Positions 24,959-36,753 of a DNA stretch of 64,000 bases are shown here, in pieces (position 1 is the first letter of the stretch; every line of letters starts with the position of its first letter). A program made the translations under genes and the position numbers. Source of the DNA: Pinus tabuliformis (taxonomy: Eukaryota > Streptophyta > Pinopsida > Pinales > Pinaceae); the NCBI GenBank assembly GCA_031772625.1, contig CM062820.1, forward strand, positions 1,072,603,369-1,072,667,368. The letters are read 5' to 3'. The notes beneath the pieces were generated by a model. It was given only the letters and a program-made list of their open reading frames with translations. It had not been told where the DNA came from and searched no databases.

Positions 24959-26104
24959 ATCCTCTATTCTTGGTTACCCTTCAAAACTACTCTCACTATC
25001 TAAGAAATAGAATGACTTCGTATATGGAAATGGAGTGACTGGGTATATGGAAATGGAGTGACTGGGTATATGGAAACAGAACGACTGTAGATGCGGAAAT
25101 AGAATGATTGTATATATGACAACAGAATTACTGTGTATATGAGAACAGAATGTCTATGTATATGAAATGGTTGTGTGAATATGAGAGACAAACTTTAGAG
25201 TTGGCATGTAATAAATAAGTAGTCAGGGTTTAGAGAGTCATAGATAGATAGGTCACGTCTTTATTCTGACCATTAATAGGTGTAGCTGTGGAGGACCGTT
25301 TAAGTATGAGTTATGGAGTTTGAAGTGGAGATCGGTTTATGAAAGAATCATTGAACCATTTTTCATTAAAGGCGGAAGATATGGCAAAGATGTCGTGGCG
25401 GTCAAATCAAATGATGGTTAATCAAGGAGTCATGTGATCATACATATTTTTTAAATTTCTTTTTTAAATAAATTTTTGTATTTACCTTTTGGAAGCTTTA
25501 CCTTCCGCTTGCTAATATTTTGATGTTTGATCCACAGGTACTTTAGGCATGATTGGTCTTCAAAGCTGATTTTTTTTTTCAATTACCTGCATAGAAGATT
25601 TTATTATGAAGTGGAAACTTGTGCTTGGACTGATAAACAAATTGTTGCTGCAGAATCAGATTAGCTGCAGAACATGATCAACTGCGGAATGGAATCAGCT
25701 GCAGAACATGAGACAACTGTAGAACGTGAAATAGAGAGTAAAATATGGCTTATGAATGAATGAAATGGTAATGGTTGTGTAAGTGAAAATAAGACAAGAT
25801 GATAAATGAAAAATGGAGATGAAAGAAATATTGGAAGAGGAAAAATTTATTGGTGAAACATGGCAATGGAATGAAATGAAACTGTAAAAATAGATTGAAG
25901 TGAAATGAGATAATGAATTTTGCAGAATGCAGAGTGATTGTGGCTTTTTGTCACCACTTTTTACAGAAAAGAAATGGAAAATATAGGGTGTTAGAAACTT
26001 CTAATTTTCATCCTGTATTTTCTATATAAGCATGCCAATCAATGATTGGTTTTCAACTTTATACAATTTATTATTATTTATTTATTTTTTATAGGAAAAA
26101 TAAA
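24959..26104 (-). other. X spacer between integrase and third ORF
   Basis: It is non-coding and holds the tandem repeat at 25015-25175. The T-rich and GA-rich stretches at 25430-25600 and 25730-25900 show no domain. It probably acts only as leader or intron-like sequence for expression of the third ORF. No splice sites could be assigned. Confidence 0.5.
25015..25175. repeat. Degenerate 24-bp tandem array
   Basis: About six units of the form GTATATGGAAATGGAGTGACTG follow each other. The first two or three are nearly perfect and later ones drift (GTATATGACAACAGAATTAC, GTATATGAGAACAGAATGTC). It is non-coding on the plus strand. On the minus strand it stays open as a repetitive HSVS/IYSRS-type peptide, most likely by chance. 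Confidence 0.8.
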
Positions 26105-27717
26105 GACTAAGTTGGTGGAGAAGAATGATTCTTTTTCACTAACTTCATTTCAGAATTGTTCTGGAAGATCTTGATGAACTCCTCCTTTGAAATTGGCTTT
26201 TGATATATTTTCAATCTATGACCATTCACAAGAAGAGGAGTTTGACTTTCATCTATTGTTTTGATCCTCACTGCTCTATTACTAAAGACTTTTTCAATCT
26301 CATATGGCCCAAGCCAATGAGTTTGAAACTTCCCTTGAAAATCTTTAAACTTTGAATCAAATAACAGTCCCCAATCTTCCTCTTGAAACCTTTTGTCCTT
26401 GATGTATTTGTCATGCCATTTAGCCCTCTATTTTTGGACTATACCAGTCCTTTGAATTGCCTCTTGCTTGATTTCATCAAGTTCATTTAATTTCTCCAGC
26501 CTATGTTTTTGAGCCTCTGATAGTTCCATCCCCAACTGGACTGCCATCTTGAAAGTTCTGATTTGGAACTCTATAGGGAACAAGACTTATTTCCCATAAA
26601 CAAGTTCAAAGGGTGTATGTCTCATTGTGTTCGTGCATGTAGTTCTATAGGCCCATAAGGCTTCAGGAAGGCTTTCTACCCAATCTCTTCTATGTAGATG
26701 CACAGTCTTGGTGAGGATTCTTTCAATCACTTTATTTGTAGACTCCACTTGACCATTTTCTTGTGGATGATAGGGAGTATATTTCCTATGCTTGATCTTG
26801 TATTCCTCCACAAGCCTTTCCACCATGTTGGATGTGAATTGAGATCCCTGATCTGTCACGATTTCTCTTGGAACACCAAAACAAGTGAATATGTCCTCAA
26901 AAAGAAAATTAACTATAGATTTTTTGTTAGCAAAAGGTAATTCTTTGGCTTCTGCCCATTTGGTGACATAATCAGTGCATACTAATATATACTTTTTCTG
27001 CTTAGATGGAGGATTAATTGATCCAATAAAGTCTAAAGCCAATTTTTCAAAGGGTTCGATAAGTACCTGAGTTTGTAATGGCATTTCATTTGAGGGAGCA
27101 GGTTTCCCTACACTTTGGCAGCTATCGCACCTCCTGACATATTCCTTAGCATCTTTGAAGATGGATGGCCAATAATATGCTAAAGAAAAGATTTTATAGG
27201 TTGTTCTCTTGTTAGCAAAGTGTCCACCACATGACTCATCATGACATGCTTTGAGAATCTCACACATTTCATCTTCCCTGACACACCTTCTGATCATAAG
27301 ATCTGGCCCTATTTTATACAATTCCTCAGTGATCCATGAATATCTTGCACTTTCTTGAATAATATTTCTTTTCTCTCTAGGAAAAAAATGTGAAGGTAAC
27401 TTCCCTATAACCAAGTAATTAGCAACATCTGCAAACCAAGGAGTTTGAGTAGTTACTGCAAAAATATATTCATCGGGAAACTTGTCTTCAACTGGAGAAT
27501 CCTCTTTGATATTCTGAATCCTGGACAAGAAATCAACAACTCTGTTTTGCTTTCCAAGTATATATAGTACAGTAATGTTGAATTCTTGCAAAAGTAAAAG
27601 CAATCTTGTAACTCTGCCATTAGTAATAGGTTTATTCGTCAAATATCCAATTGTAGAGTGATCTCTATGAACAAAGGTTTCATAGCTTGTTATATAATGT
27701 TTGAACTTGATGAACAA
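26105..27717 (-). pseudogene. X RNase H C-terminus and integrase
   Basis: It begins in RNase H (ETFVHRDHSTIGYL) and runs through a connection to integrase. The zinc finger is complete (HDESCGGHF ... CDSCQ), as are the catalytic residues: D in LALDFIGSI, D in IVTDQGSQF and E in QVESTNK. A stop follows LVYGK at 26587. The reading then continues to 26105 with the C-terminal module (SKFKDFQGKFQTHWLGPYEI, LVNGHRLKIY) after a further stop near 26430. The core itself could be active if it were translated. Confidence 0.9.
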
Positions 27718-28912
27718 CAGCGAAGAATTCCTTTTCAGTCACAGTATAATTCAATTCAGTGGGAGTCAAATTCTTGCTTGTATAGTAAATGGCATAAGGA
27801 ATCAAATCTTTTTGTTCCAATACAGCTCCCAGAGACATATTTGAAGCATCTGTGGAAATATGGAAAGGAAGTTTCCAATTTGGACCTCTTAAAATAGGTG
27901 CTTCAGAAATTTTTGCTTTCAAGGTTTCAAATGCTAATTGGCAATCAGGATTCCAACTAAATTCACAATCTTTTGTAAGCAATTTGAAGAGTGGAGATGT
28001 TATTTTAGTGAAGTTTTCTATAAACCTTCTATAATATCCTGTAAATCCTAGAAAACTTCTAACATCCTTTTGGCAATTTGGAATTGATAACTTAGAGATG
28101 ACTTCAACTTTAGATTTATCAACTTTAGTCCCATCTCCTGAAATGTGATGTCCTAAAACAATACCTTCTGTAAACATCATAAAACATTTTTCATGGCTTA
28201 GTGAAAGGTTTGTTTCTTTACATCTTTTACGAACTTTTTCCAAATTTTCCAAAGCTTCTTCAAATGTGTTTCCATGGACTGTAAAATCATCCATATATAC
28301 CTCTACACAATCATGTATTAGATCAGAAAAAATTCCTAATACTACTCTTCGGAATGTTGCAGGTGCATTACATAACCCAAAAGGAAGTACTTGGTAGGCA
28401 AAAGTTCCCTATGGACAAGTAAATGTGGTTTTATCCTGATCCTCAAGTGCTATCTGAATTTGATTATAACCACTAAAACCATCCAAAAATGAGAAGTACT
28501 TCTTACCTGCTAATGTATCTAGCACTTGATCTATAAAGGGCAAAGGAAAATGATCTTTAAGAGTTGCTTTATTCAATTCTAAGTAATCAATGCACAACCT
28601 CCATTTACCATTCTTTTTGGGCACAATTACCAAAGGAGAAACCCATTGGCTATCTGAAATTGGGTAAATGAAGTTTACATTCAGTGATTTTTGGAGCTCT
28701 TCTTTTACAATCTCCCTAAGATTTGGATTCATCCTTCTCTGAGGATGTCTGATAGGTCTACTATTTTCCTCAATATAGATATGATGGATACATGTCTTAG
28801 GATCAATGCCTTTCATGTTGGTGTATTCCCATGCAATTGCAGCAGAATGTTTTTGTAATGTTTTGATTAGCTCTTCTTGTTGTAGTTTCTCCAAGTTTTT
28901 GTTTATGTTCAA
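27680..28912 (-). pseudogene. X reverse transcriptase and RNase H N-terminus
   Basis: RT copies the RNA into DNA. PLVIVPKKNGKWRLCIDY and FLDGFSGYNQIQIALEDQ are clear. A stop at about 28409 replaces the Trp of the usual CPWGTFAY. The catalytic YMDD lies in VEVYMDDFTVHGN near 28305. RNase H starts FHISTDASNMSLGAVL (about 27855), and a frameshift near 27700 moves the frame to HYITSYETFVHRDHS. Inactivating changes are few compared with gag. Confidence 0.9.
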
Positions 28913-29600
28913 TATCCTACCTGGAAAAATTTCAATTGTAGAGCTACCAAACTATTCCATAGAATAGAGATATATCTGCCTAGATGATAAGTATTCAACA
29001 TTAGATTTTTCTTGAAATTGTGCATGATCATATTTTGAAGATGTTTCAAAATTTTCCAATGTATTCAAAATTTGACTATATTCACTAATTTATGACATAG
29101 TAAAGAGAGGTTGAATATCATCTTCATCATCAATCCATTCCTTGTCATCTATTTCTATGATTGCTTTTGCTGGAGGATACAGAGTAAATGTTTTTGTTGA
29201 ATTACCATCAGAAATATAAATGTCACCAGATCTAAAACTAATAAAAGCATCAGCTGTGGCCAGCCAAGGTATTCCTAATATGAGTGGGTGTCCTCCTAGA
29301 TTATTCTTGGGAGTTAAGATCATGAAATCAATAGGATATTCCCAAGAATCTAAGGATATTGAAATATCTTCTAATACACCATCTAGTTTGATTACTGATC
29401 TATCTGCAAGTTGCAGTAAGGTAAGTGTGTAAAGAAGATTAGGAAGTTTAAGCTACTCCATAGTTTGTCTACTCATGATGTTTACTGCTGCCCCTAACTC
29501 AATCAATGTATTTGGAATTTCAATTCCATTTATATGTGTCTTGACAATCGGACTCCCTGGATCCACATATTTCTACATGGCAATTTTCCCCATAATTATG
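28913..29600 (-). pseudogene. X protease
   Basis: The motif region reads IPNTLIELGAAVNIMS near 29510-29470, then GHPLILGIPWLATADA at about 29290. The expected catalytic DLG is ELG here, so Asp has become Glu. Stops lie near 29575, 29453, 29092 and 28955. Upstream, the N-terminal linker is split by Y: the reading IKIPL ends on the right side of Y (about 43421) and resumes LQAIREIQILAKTIKEL on the left (29724). Confidence 0.8.
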
Positions 29601-32059
29601 TCTACTATCTTTCCTACTAGGTGAATTCTTTTTGTTTCTTTTGCTTTTCTTCCTGGTCTTTTGATGCTCAACTCCTTTATTGTTTTGGCTAGAATTTGAA
29701 TTTCTCTAATGGCTTGTAGCAAAGTGTTGAAGCCCCAAAAGTCGAGTCTACAACAAGGGGGATACCCACTCGGTCCGGACCTTGGTTGGCAGCTCCTTTT
29801 CCGTTTGGTATAGTGGGTCGAATGGGGATATGGGACCAGTCTCCCAATTTATGTGTATGTGTGTGACAGACTAATATTTCTCTTTCTAACAGTTTCTAAA
29901 TGGAATACTTTTATTCTAATTCTAATCTAATAATAAGGAAATTGTATTCTAATAAGCAAAAATATCTAAGTCTACACTAACCCAGGGTGTAATATTTCCG
30001 TTATGTGATCTAAAATGATTTCAAATAACAAATGGTAATAAAATATCATTCAATTGTTATGAGAAAAGATTTCAATAAGGATGAACCACTTTGTATAAAA
30101 AAATAGACGAAACAGTTGTGAAAAACATATCGCATAATGAGCTACTCATACATCAAGCATAAATAAATAGCTATCACCGTACAAAAGTGCCAAATGTTAA
30201 CTCAGGCATTCATGCATCAATATATAAACAACTGAACATGAAAATCACTTTAAAACAAAGGCAAAAATAGTTAAGAGATAGAAGTACCATTTATAACTAG
30301 TCCTACTCATGAGCTTCAAGTGATAATGATTTATCTCTTCTTGATCTAACATCTACTAAGAGTACAAAAGTGCAACATCAGTAGCAGATATCAAATGAAA
30401 ATATCAATAAATATTTTTCCATTCATTCATCAAAACCTCCTTAGAGGGTACAGAAGTGCATGTTCTGGGGATAAGTTTTTGACAAATTTCAGGACCCTTC
30501 TCTAAATGCATGAGAAGGGTTTAAATACTACTAACTAAATCTAAAAATAACTTATTACAAAAATGTAGGATGCGGTTTAAATGACCGCCCTCATTTCAGG
30601 AAAAAAAATAAAAATTAAAACTAAAATTGAATCTAAAATTAAAACTACTTCTGTATCTGCTCCTTGAAATCGCATGCATTCAGCATCTGTTTGAGAAGAG
30701 TCGGTTGGCCGACTTCCAATTTTAGCTGAGCTGAGAAAATAGAATCGGCAAGAGCTGGCGCCATCTTCTCGGTAGAATTGATGATGCACTTGAGAGTCAT
30801 CGACTGGCTATGTGGCTTTACTAAGTATGCCCAGCAATAATCCCAGTTCAACTTGGTTAACCTTTGGATTGCTTCTGCCTTTTCTTGAGCCTTCTATTTC
30901 CAGTCTGTCTCTATCATTGCTTTCTTGCAATTTTTGAGGCTTGCAGGTGACTGAGCAATTAGAAGATTTCCTTTTCGAGAAATTTTTTTCAGTTCCGGGT
31001 TTCCTTGATGCGTTTTTTGCCTTTTGCGCTTTTTTCTTTTAGTGGATATGAAGTTCAAATTTTGTGAAAATAATGGTTCCATAATCTCTTGACCCTAGGT
31101 CTTAAACTGTCTATTTCTGTTATCAACGTTGTCCAGTATCCACTTAACCATGTCTAAGTATGGGAGAATTTTGGGCCTTGCCACTATCTGGTGCAAGAAT
31201 GAACAAGCTAGCTCTGTGATGGATGCCTCAGAAGAACTATGTGAGCCCGCAGTAGCAGTAACTTCCATTACTTTGGGATTTTCCTCCTCAAGCAGATTAT
31301 ACATGCCTTCCCATGTAGCAATACCAACGTCTCTGTTATAGGCTGTGTCTGTATACAAGGGTGCCATTTCCTTCTCTTTAGAGCTCGGAGCTTTTCTTTT
31401 CTTTCCCATAATATCCTACGTGTTGCTTTGTATCGTCTTTTGTTCTTCGTTCTTGCAATTCACAAGTGAAGTGAGAATAATGATAAGGAAGGGTGATGGG
31501 AAAGTTTTAAATGCCGAAGACGCATCAAATATGCCACCTTATGTGAGATGATTTTTCGATAAGCATGAAACCATATTCCATTAATAACTGGCAACTAACT
31601 CATTCATTGGCCTTAAAGCGCATAACTAGGTGTCAGTTTATGGAAAATGTTTTTTTGAATCACGAGCCCGAAAGATCTGCGATGAAGCGATTTTGCGATT
31701 TTCTTTGCAATATCGCAGATCGCAACATCGCAAAATCATAACATTGCAGAGTTGATAGCACGCTATATTGCATTATCGCTTTGTCACTGTATTGCGAAAT
31801 CGCAATATCGCATTATTGCAATCATAGAAAATTTTAGGGGCGAATGTTCGCCCTTTGGCGAAATTAAGGGGTTTTAAATTTTTAGTAGGCGAATATTTTG
31901 TATCATAGTACATTTTTAACAATCACCTCAAATATCCCACCTTATTTTAATGGAGAGGGTAAAAAAGGTAAATTTAGCCCTTGAAATTGAGAGTTACAAC
32001 CTTCCATTCGCCCATTTTCAAGAATAAATTTTATTTAAGTGAATCCATTCCCCCATTTT

Positions 32060-32560
32060 CAAGAATAGGTTTTATTTAAGTGAATCCTATGGGCCAAATA
32101 CCATATTTATAAAAGAGGTATGGTAAATTAATAAAAATATAAATAAATAAGAGGTATGGTAAATAAATAAAACATTTTTTATATTTACTCCATAAGTCAT
32201 CTTATATACATGCAAGGGTGTTAACAAATAAAAATATAAGTAAAGTGGAGGTATGGTAAATAAATAGAACGTCTTTTTATACTTACTCAAAAGGTATGGT
32301 AAATAAATAAAAATATAAATAAACTAGATGTATGGTAAATAAATAAAACCTCTTTTTTATATTTAGTCCATAACCCTCATTCTATTTATGAAGGCTCAAG
32401 AAAGAGATTTTATTTAAGTGAATCCTATGGGCCAAATACCATATTTGTAAAAGAGGTATGGTAAATTAATAAAAATATAAATAAATGAGAGGTATGGTAA
32501 AGAAATAAAACAATTTTTTATATTTACTCCATAAGTCACCTTATATTTACGAACACTCAA
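32060..32560. repeat. Tandem and segmental repeats inside the hAT element
   Basis: The word GAGGTATGGTAAATAAATAA recurs about eight times. In addition, a block starting TTTTATTTAAGTGAATCCTA at about 32069 is copied almost perfectly at about 32408 for roughly 165 bp (period about 339 bp). Confidence 0.8.
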
Positions 32561-32684
32561 AAAATGCGTTATATTGAGGTGAAACCTATGGGCAAAATAC
32601 TATGGGACAAATACCATGGACTAGATTGTTATTAATACCATGCAAAAAAACATTATTAACCCTAATATTAGTATTAATAAAAAT

Positions 32685-32760
32685 AAAAATGGCACATGGT
32701 ATTGACCCATGGTATTCACCAAAATGGCACATGGCATTGACCCATGGTATTCACCTGGAA
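32685..32760. repeat. 36-bp tandem duplication with CCATGGTATT palindromic words
   Basis: AAAATGGCACATGGTATTGA... is followed directly by AAAATGGCACATGGCATTGA..., both ending CCATGGTATTCACC. CCATGGTA words also occur at 32610 and 33037. They may form small hairpins in the hAT element. Confidence 0.7.
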
Positions 32761-33705
32761 TGTAGCCTATTTAAATGGGGGAATTAAACCAGCATAGATC
32801 CATCTTTACTCTGGATCTACTAACCCCCGAGAGGTATCAAATATCGTGATATGTAAACTAGCATAGAGTGAAAAAATATTTGATCACTCTCGGGTGGATC
32901 AAGAGTAAAAATGGATGTTGTAATTTAATGTATGTTAAACATTTTAGCTTGGTTAAAACAAAAAATAAAATAAAAATCAACTATTAATTTTTATAAATTA
33001 CTAATAGTGATTTTTAAGCTCTAGGTTTATGATAACCCATGGTATTTACCCATGGTAATACCAAGATCTTACAAGATTTTATAATTGAGTAAAATATTCG
33101 CCATGCCTGGTGAGAGATTCGCCAAAAAATTATATATACATATTATATTATTGATAAATTCGTCTTCCATTTTTCCCATATACCATGGAGATTCGCCCAT
33201 TTATTATACATATAAATTTAGGGGGGGTTCTTAAAATTTTCCCTGATTGCAATACTACAATATCGCCATATCGCAATATCACAGGAACGTAATATATGAC
33301 AATCTTAGTTAACCTGTTTTCTGCAAAATTCGATTTGCGATATGTGTCATCACATATCGGCATATTTAAGATGTTTTAACGTAAATTGTATTTGATGTAT
33401 GCGATGCGATATTTTATTATCGCGTATCGCGATCTCGCAATGACAGAACTTGGGTTTGTAAGGAGGTATCCTTTTATTCTTTTGTGATGCGATATTTCCT
33501 AAGGAAAGATTTTTGTCCTACCTTATCATTAAACTTAGATTTTTTAGATTTTTCAAGGGGATTACCTAAGATTATGATGGTAAGTTTTATTCGAAAAGGA
33601 AATTTAAGCACTAATTGATTTTTGAATTTTTTAACTAAGGGTCCCCACTTATTTAGTATTAGGAATAACACTAAATAAGAAGGGGGGTTGTTGCTGGCCA
33701 CAACA

Positions 33706-34782
33706 ATTGGCGATTCACTTGGAAGAACCAATTATCTCTGCTGTTCTTTTGAATTTTCAAAACTTCCAAAACAGAAAATTTTTCCAGAAAATTAAACTTT
33801 ACCATAGAAATATTAAGTACATTATGCTTTTACCTATCAATGATATTTCGTTTCTTCTTTTCTCAACTTTGATTATTTACTCCCTCAAGCTAGTCCTTGT
33901 ATCTACATCAGTCATTACTTGGTTTATAAAGATAAAAACAAAGTCTTCTCTGTAAATCAATTTTAAATATGCTCATTTGTCGTAGGTAGAGCCTCTGCTA
34001 CCAACAAGCGTTTATAGCTTCGACAGGGTTACCTGTTATCCAGCAATGATCCTACATCCTACTTAGAGAAATTTACAACTTTTCAAAGAAACATCCATTT
34101 CCACACTTTTTGCTTTCATTTTCTTTTTATCCTTAAAGAACAATGTCTTGGTTTGGTAGCCAATTCATGACACAGTCATTCACTGATTTATTAACTTTGC
34201 TGAACAAGATGGCTCTTGATGAGACCCCTTGTCTTTTGATTTTAACAATCTCGAGTCATTGCCCTGTTGTGGTATTCAGTATTGGCAAAGTCGGCAAGCT
34301 ATAATATCTATGATCATGATAAGTCGGCTCGTGATGAGACCTCTTACTCTTTAAGTTAAAGTGTATCTTTGGATCATTCTTTGAATATTATAGTTTCCTA
34401 GGTGGGGAGGAAGCCATTGTTTCCTTAAGACAGCTCTGGATGACAATGATAGAGTTTTTGGAAAGAACTTTTCTACAGAGAACCTTCATTTTTGTTATTT
34501 ATAACTTTCATTGGACTGAAATAAAACAATTTCTAATTAAAGGTAGCTTTTCATCAAAATTTATGTAGTTGAAACTAATATCATTTCTAGGTCTAGAGTT
34601 TTTAATTGTATCTTTCAATAGTAATGATTAATTTTTCAGAAGGAATTCTATTTATACAAGTGAAAAACAAAATCTAAAAGAGAATTTGTGTCTTTTTCGT
34701 GAATCTCAATTGTAACCATTTATAACTAGTTTTATTATGAAAAAGAAAAACAACTAATCTTCAAAAATAGAAGAATGATCTT
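33706..34782 (-). other. Y 3' untranslated region
   Basis: It lies between the integrase tail and the 3' LTR. I see no protein or repeat. The base next to the LTR is not purine-rich on the minus strand (..GTGAATCGCCAAT before TGTTGTGG), so the expected polypurine tract has decayed or is atypical. Two CTTGATGAGAC/GTGATGAGACC segments near 34210 and 34329 are diverged copies. Confidence 0.5.
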
Positions 34783-36753
34783 CTATGGAAAATATTTTTT
34801 GAGGATCTGACCATTAACAGGTAAAGAATCTCTTTTCCCTGTTAAATCTTGTAACATGAAAATAGACGGACCTATGACTTCTATGATTTGAAAAGGACCA
34901 AGCCACATTCTTTCAAATTTTGTATGTTTCCCTTTTTCCTCATGAGCCTTGTCCCATTTCAAAACTAGATCTCCCATCTGAAAATCCTTTCTGGATATCA
35001 TGTTTGAATCAAAAGAAGCCTTCACTAATGCTTGGTGATGAGCATGAGTTATCTTAGCCCGCTCTCATTTTTCTTCTAACTTAATTAATTCCAGTTGCCT
35101 TAGTTGTAAGGAAGAAGTTGGTGCTTCATCAATATATTGAACCAAGGCTAAAGAGGGAATCGCCAGATGTGTTGGAAGAACCACTTATTTCCCATAAACT
35201 AAATTAAAGGGAGAAGTGCTGATAGAGGCTTTCTGCATTATTCGATTTGCCCATAAAGCATATATTAAATACTTATGCCAATTTTTATGATTTTGGTCAA
35301 TGGTTCGCTTACTGATTCTAATTAAATTCTTATTTGTAGATTCAAATAACCCGTTCCCTTGTGGGTAATAATTGGCAGAGTATTTAAGCTTGAAACCCAT
35401 TTTAAGTGCAAATTCAGTCATTGAATTACCGGAAAAATATGATGCATTATCAAACATTAAAGCGGAAGGCAACCCAAACCTGGTGATTATGAACTGATCT
35501 ATGAACTCGATGATATTTTCAGCGTTAGCCGTCTTGAGTGGAACTGCTTCTACCCATTTAGTAAAGTAATTTGTTGCTGTAAGGATATATTTATGTTGTT
35601 TAGAAGAGTGAGGAACGATCTCACCTATTACGTTCAATCCCCAATGATCGAAAGGTTGTTCAATGGTAACTGGTTGCAGTGGCAAGGATGGTTTCTTTTG
35701 TCTCCCAGCAGTGGTTTGACAGACTTGAAATTTCCTAACGTAATTATGTGCGTCTTTGAATAATGTGGGCCAATAATAGCCTGCGCGTAAAATTTTATGA
35801 GCAGTAGCGTCTCCAACGTAGTTTCCGCCTACTGGCCCATCATGGAGTTCCTGCAAGACTTTTTCAGCTTCAGATTTCTCAAGACATCTAAGGAGAATAG
35901 AGTCATAATTTATCCTAAAAAGAATATCATTCACGAGTTGATATTGTTTGGCTTTTAACCTTAGAGCCCTTTTCTTGGTATGATCGAGGTTTGAAGGAGC
36001 ATATCCATTATTTAGATAATAAATAATATCAGCATATAATGACTCAACATCGTTTAGGCTTACCTCGTACAATTGTACCTCTGCAGATGGATTTTTAGAC
36101 ATTAGCGATGCTCCAGCCAGCATTTTGCAAAAGCCTTGATCTTTTACAATACTTGCTGGTTTGATTTCTACATCATATTCCTGTAAGGTAGTAACCCAAT
36201 TGGCCCTTTTCTCACCCACATCCTTCTGTACTAGAAGATTTCTTACCACTGGAAATGGTACTATGATTTTGGTATGTGTTTTGAGTAAAAAATCTCTGAA
36301 ATATCTAATTGCTTTGAAAACAGCATAAGCTTGTTTCTCCACATCTAAATAATTCAACTCATCTCCTTGTAAATTGGAACTGAAAAAAGCAATTGGGGCT
36401 TCCGCCTTTTCTTGATTTGCTTGAGTGAGTATCGCGGTATATGATCTATCCGAGGCAAATGTATACAAGATAAAAGGGTCGGAAAAATTTGTAGTTGCTA
36501 AATATGGAGCATTAATAATTGCTTGTTTGATCAGATTGAATGCCTCATGTTCATTTTGGCCCCATTTAAAGTTTGTGTTCTTTTTAATCATTGCTTGTAA
36601 AGGAGACACAATTCTTGAAAAGTCTGGAACAAATCCCTTTACAAAGTTAATCTGGCTAAGGAAAGATTGTATGGCTTTCTTGTTGTGAGGTAGGGGTACT
36701 GTGGAAATCTCCTTGATCCTGTCAGGATCAATGTGAATCCTAGATTTTGACAC
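34783..36753 (-). pseudogene. Y RNase H and integrase
   Basis: A 522-aa open frame runs 36753-35185. RNase H is degenerate (YTFASDRSYTAILTQ), as usual in Tat elements where a second RNase H takes over. In integrase the zinc finger has lost His (GGNY for GGHF) and Cys (RKFQVCQ for RKCxxCQ). The first catalytic residue is Asn (WGLNVIGEI for D), while MFDNASYF and FESTNK keep D and E. After a stop, the C-terminal module (GDLVLKWDKAH, LGPFQIIEVIGPSIFMLQDL) is at 35025-34783. A long frame with catalytic losses shows that drift acted on the residues themselves. Confidence 0.9.

Larger units (their letters stand above)
31823..33245. mobile_element. Non-autonomous hAT-like DNA transposon
   Basis: This 1,423-bp segment is absent from the other Y LTR and is flanked by the perfect 8-bp duplication ATTGCAAT (31815-31822 and 33246-33253). 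Its ends are inverted: left CATAGAAAATTTTAG and, as the reverse complement of the right end, CAGGGAAAATTTTAAG. Eight-base duplications and CA(G)GG-type ends are hallmarks of hAT elements. No transposase is encoded. Internal tandem repeats make up much of it. Confidence 0.85.
29725..33705 (-). repeat. 3' LTR of Y, carrying the hAT-like insertion
   Basis: It matches 40820-43416 except for the hAT element and one ATTGCAAT copy. Its own length is about 2,550 bp. An 18-mer class of GCGATAT/GCAATATC words makes up 31670-31822 and resumes at 33246. ORFs inside are common to both LTRs and show no known domain. Confidence 0.9.

Noticed and set aside
32087-32290. Minus ORF rich in Tyr/Leu/Phe inside the hAT element
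   Set aside because: It is a translation of the AT-rich tandem repeats and repeats with them. No transposase motif.
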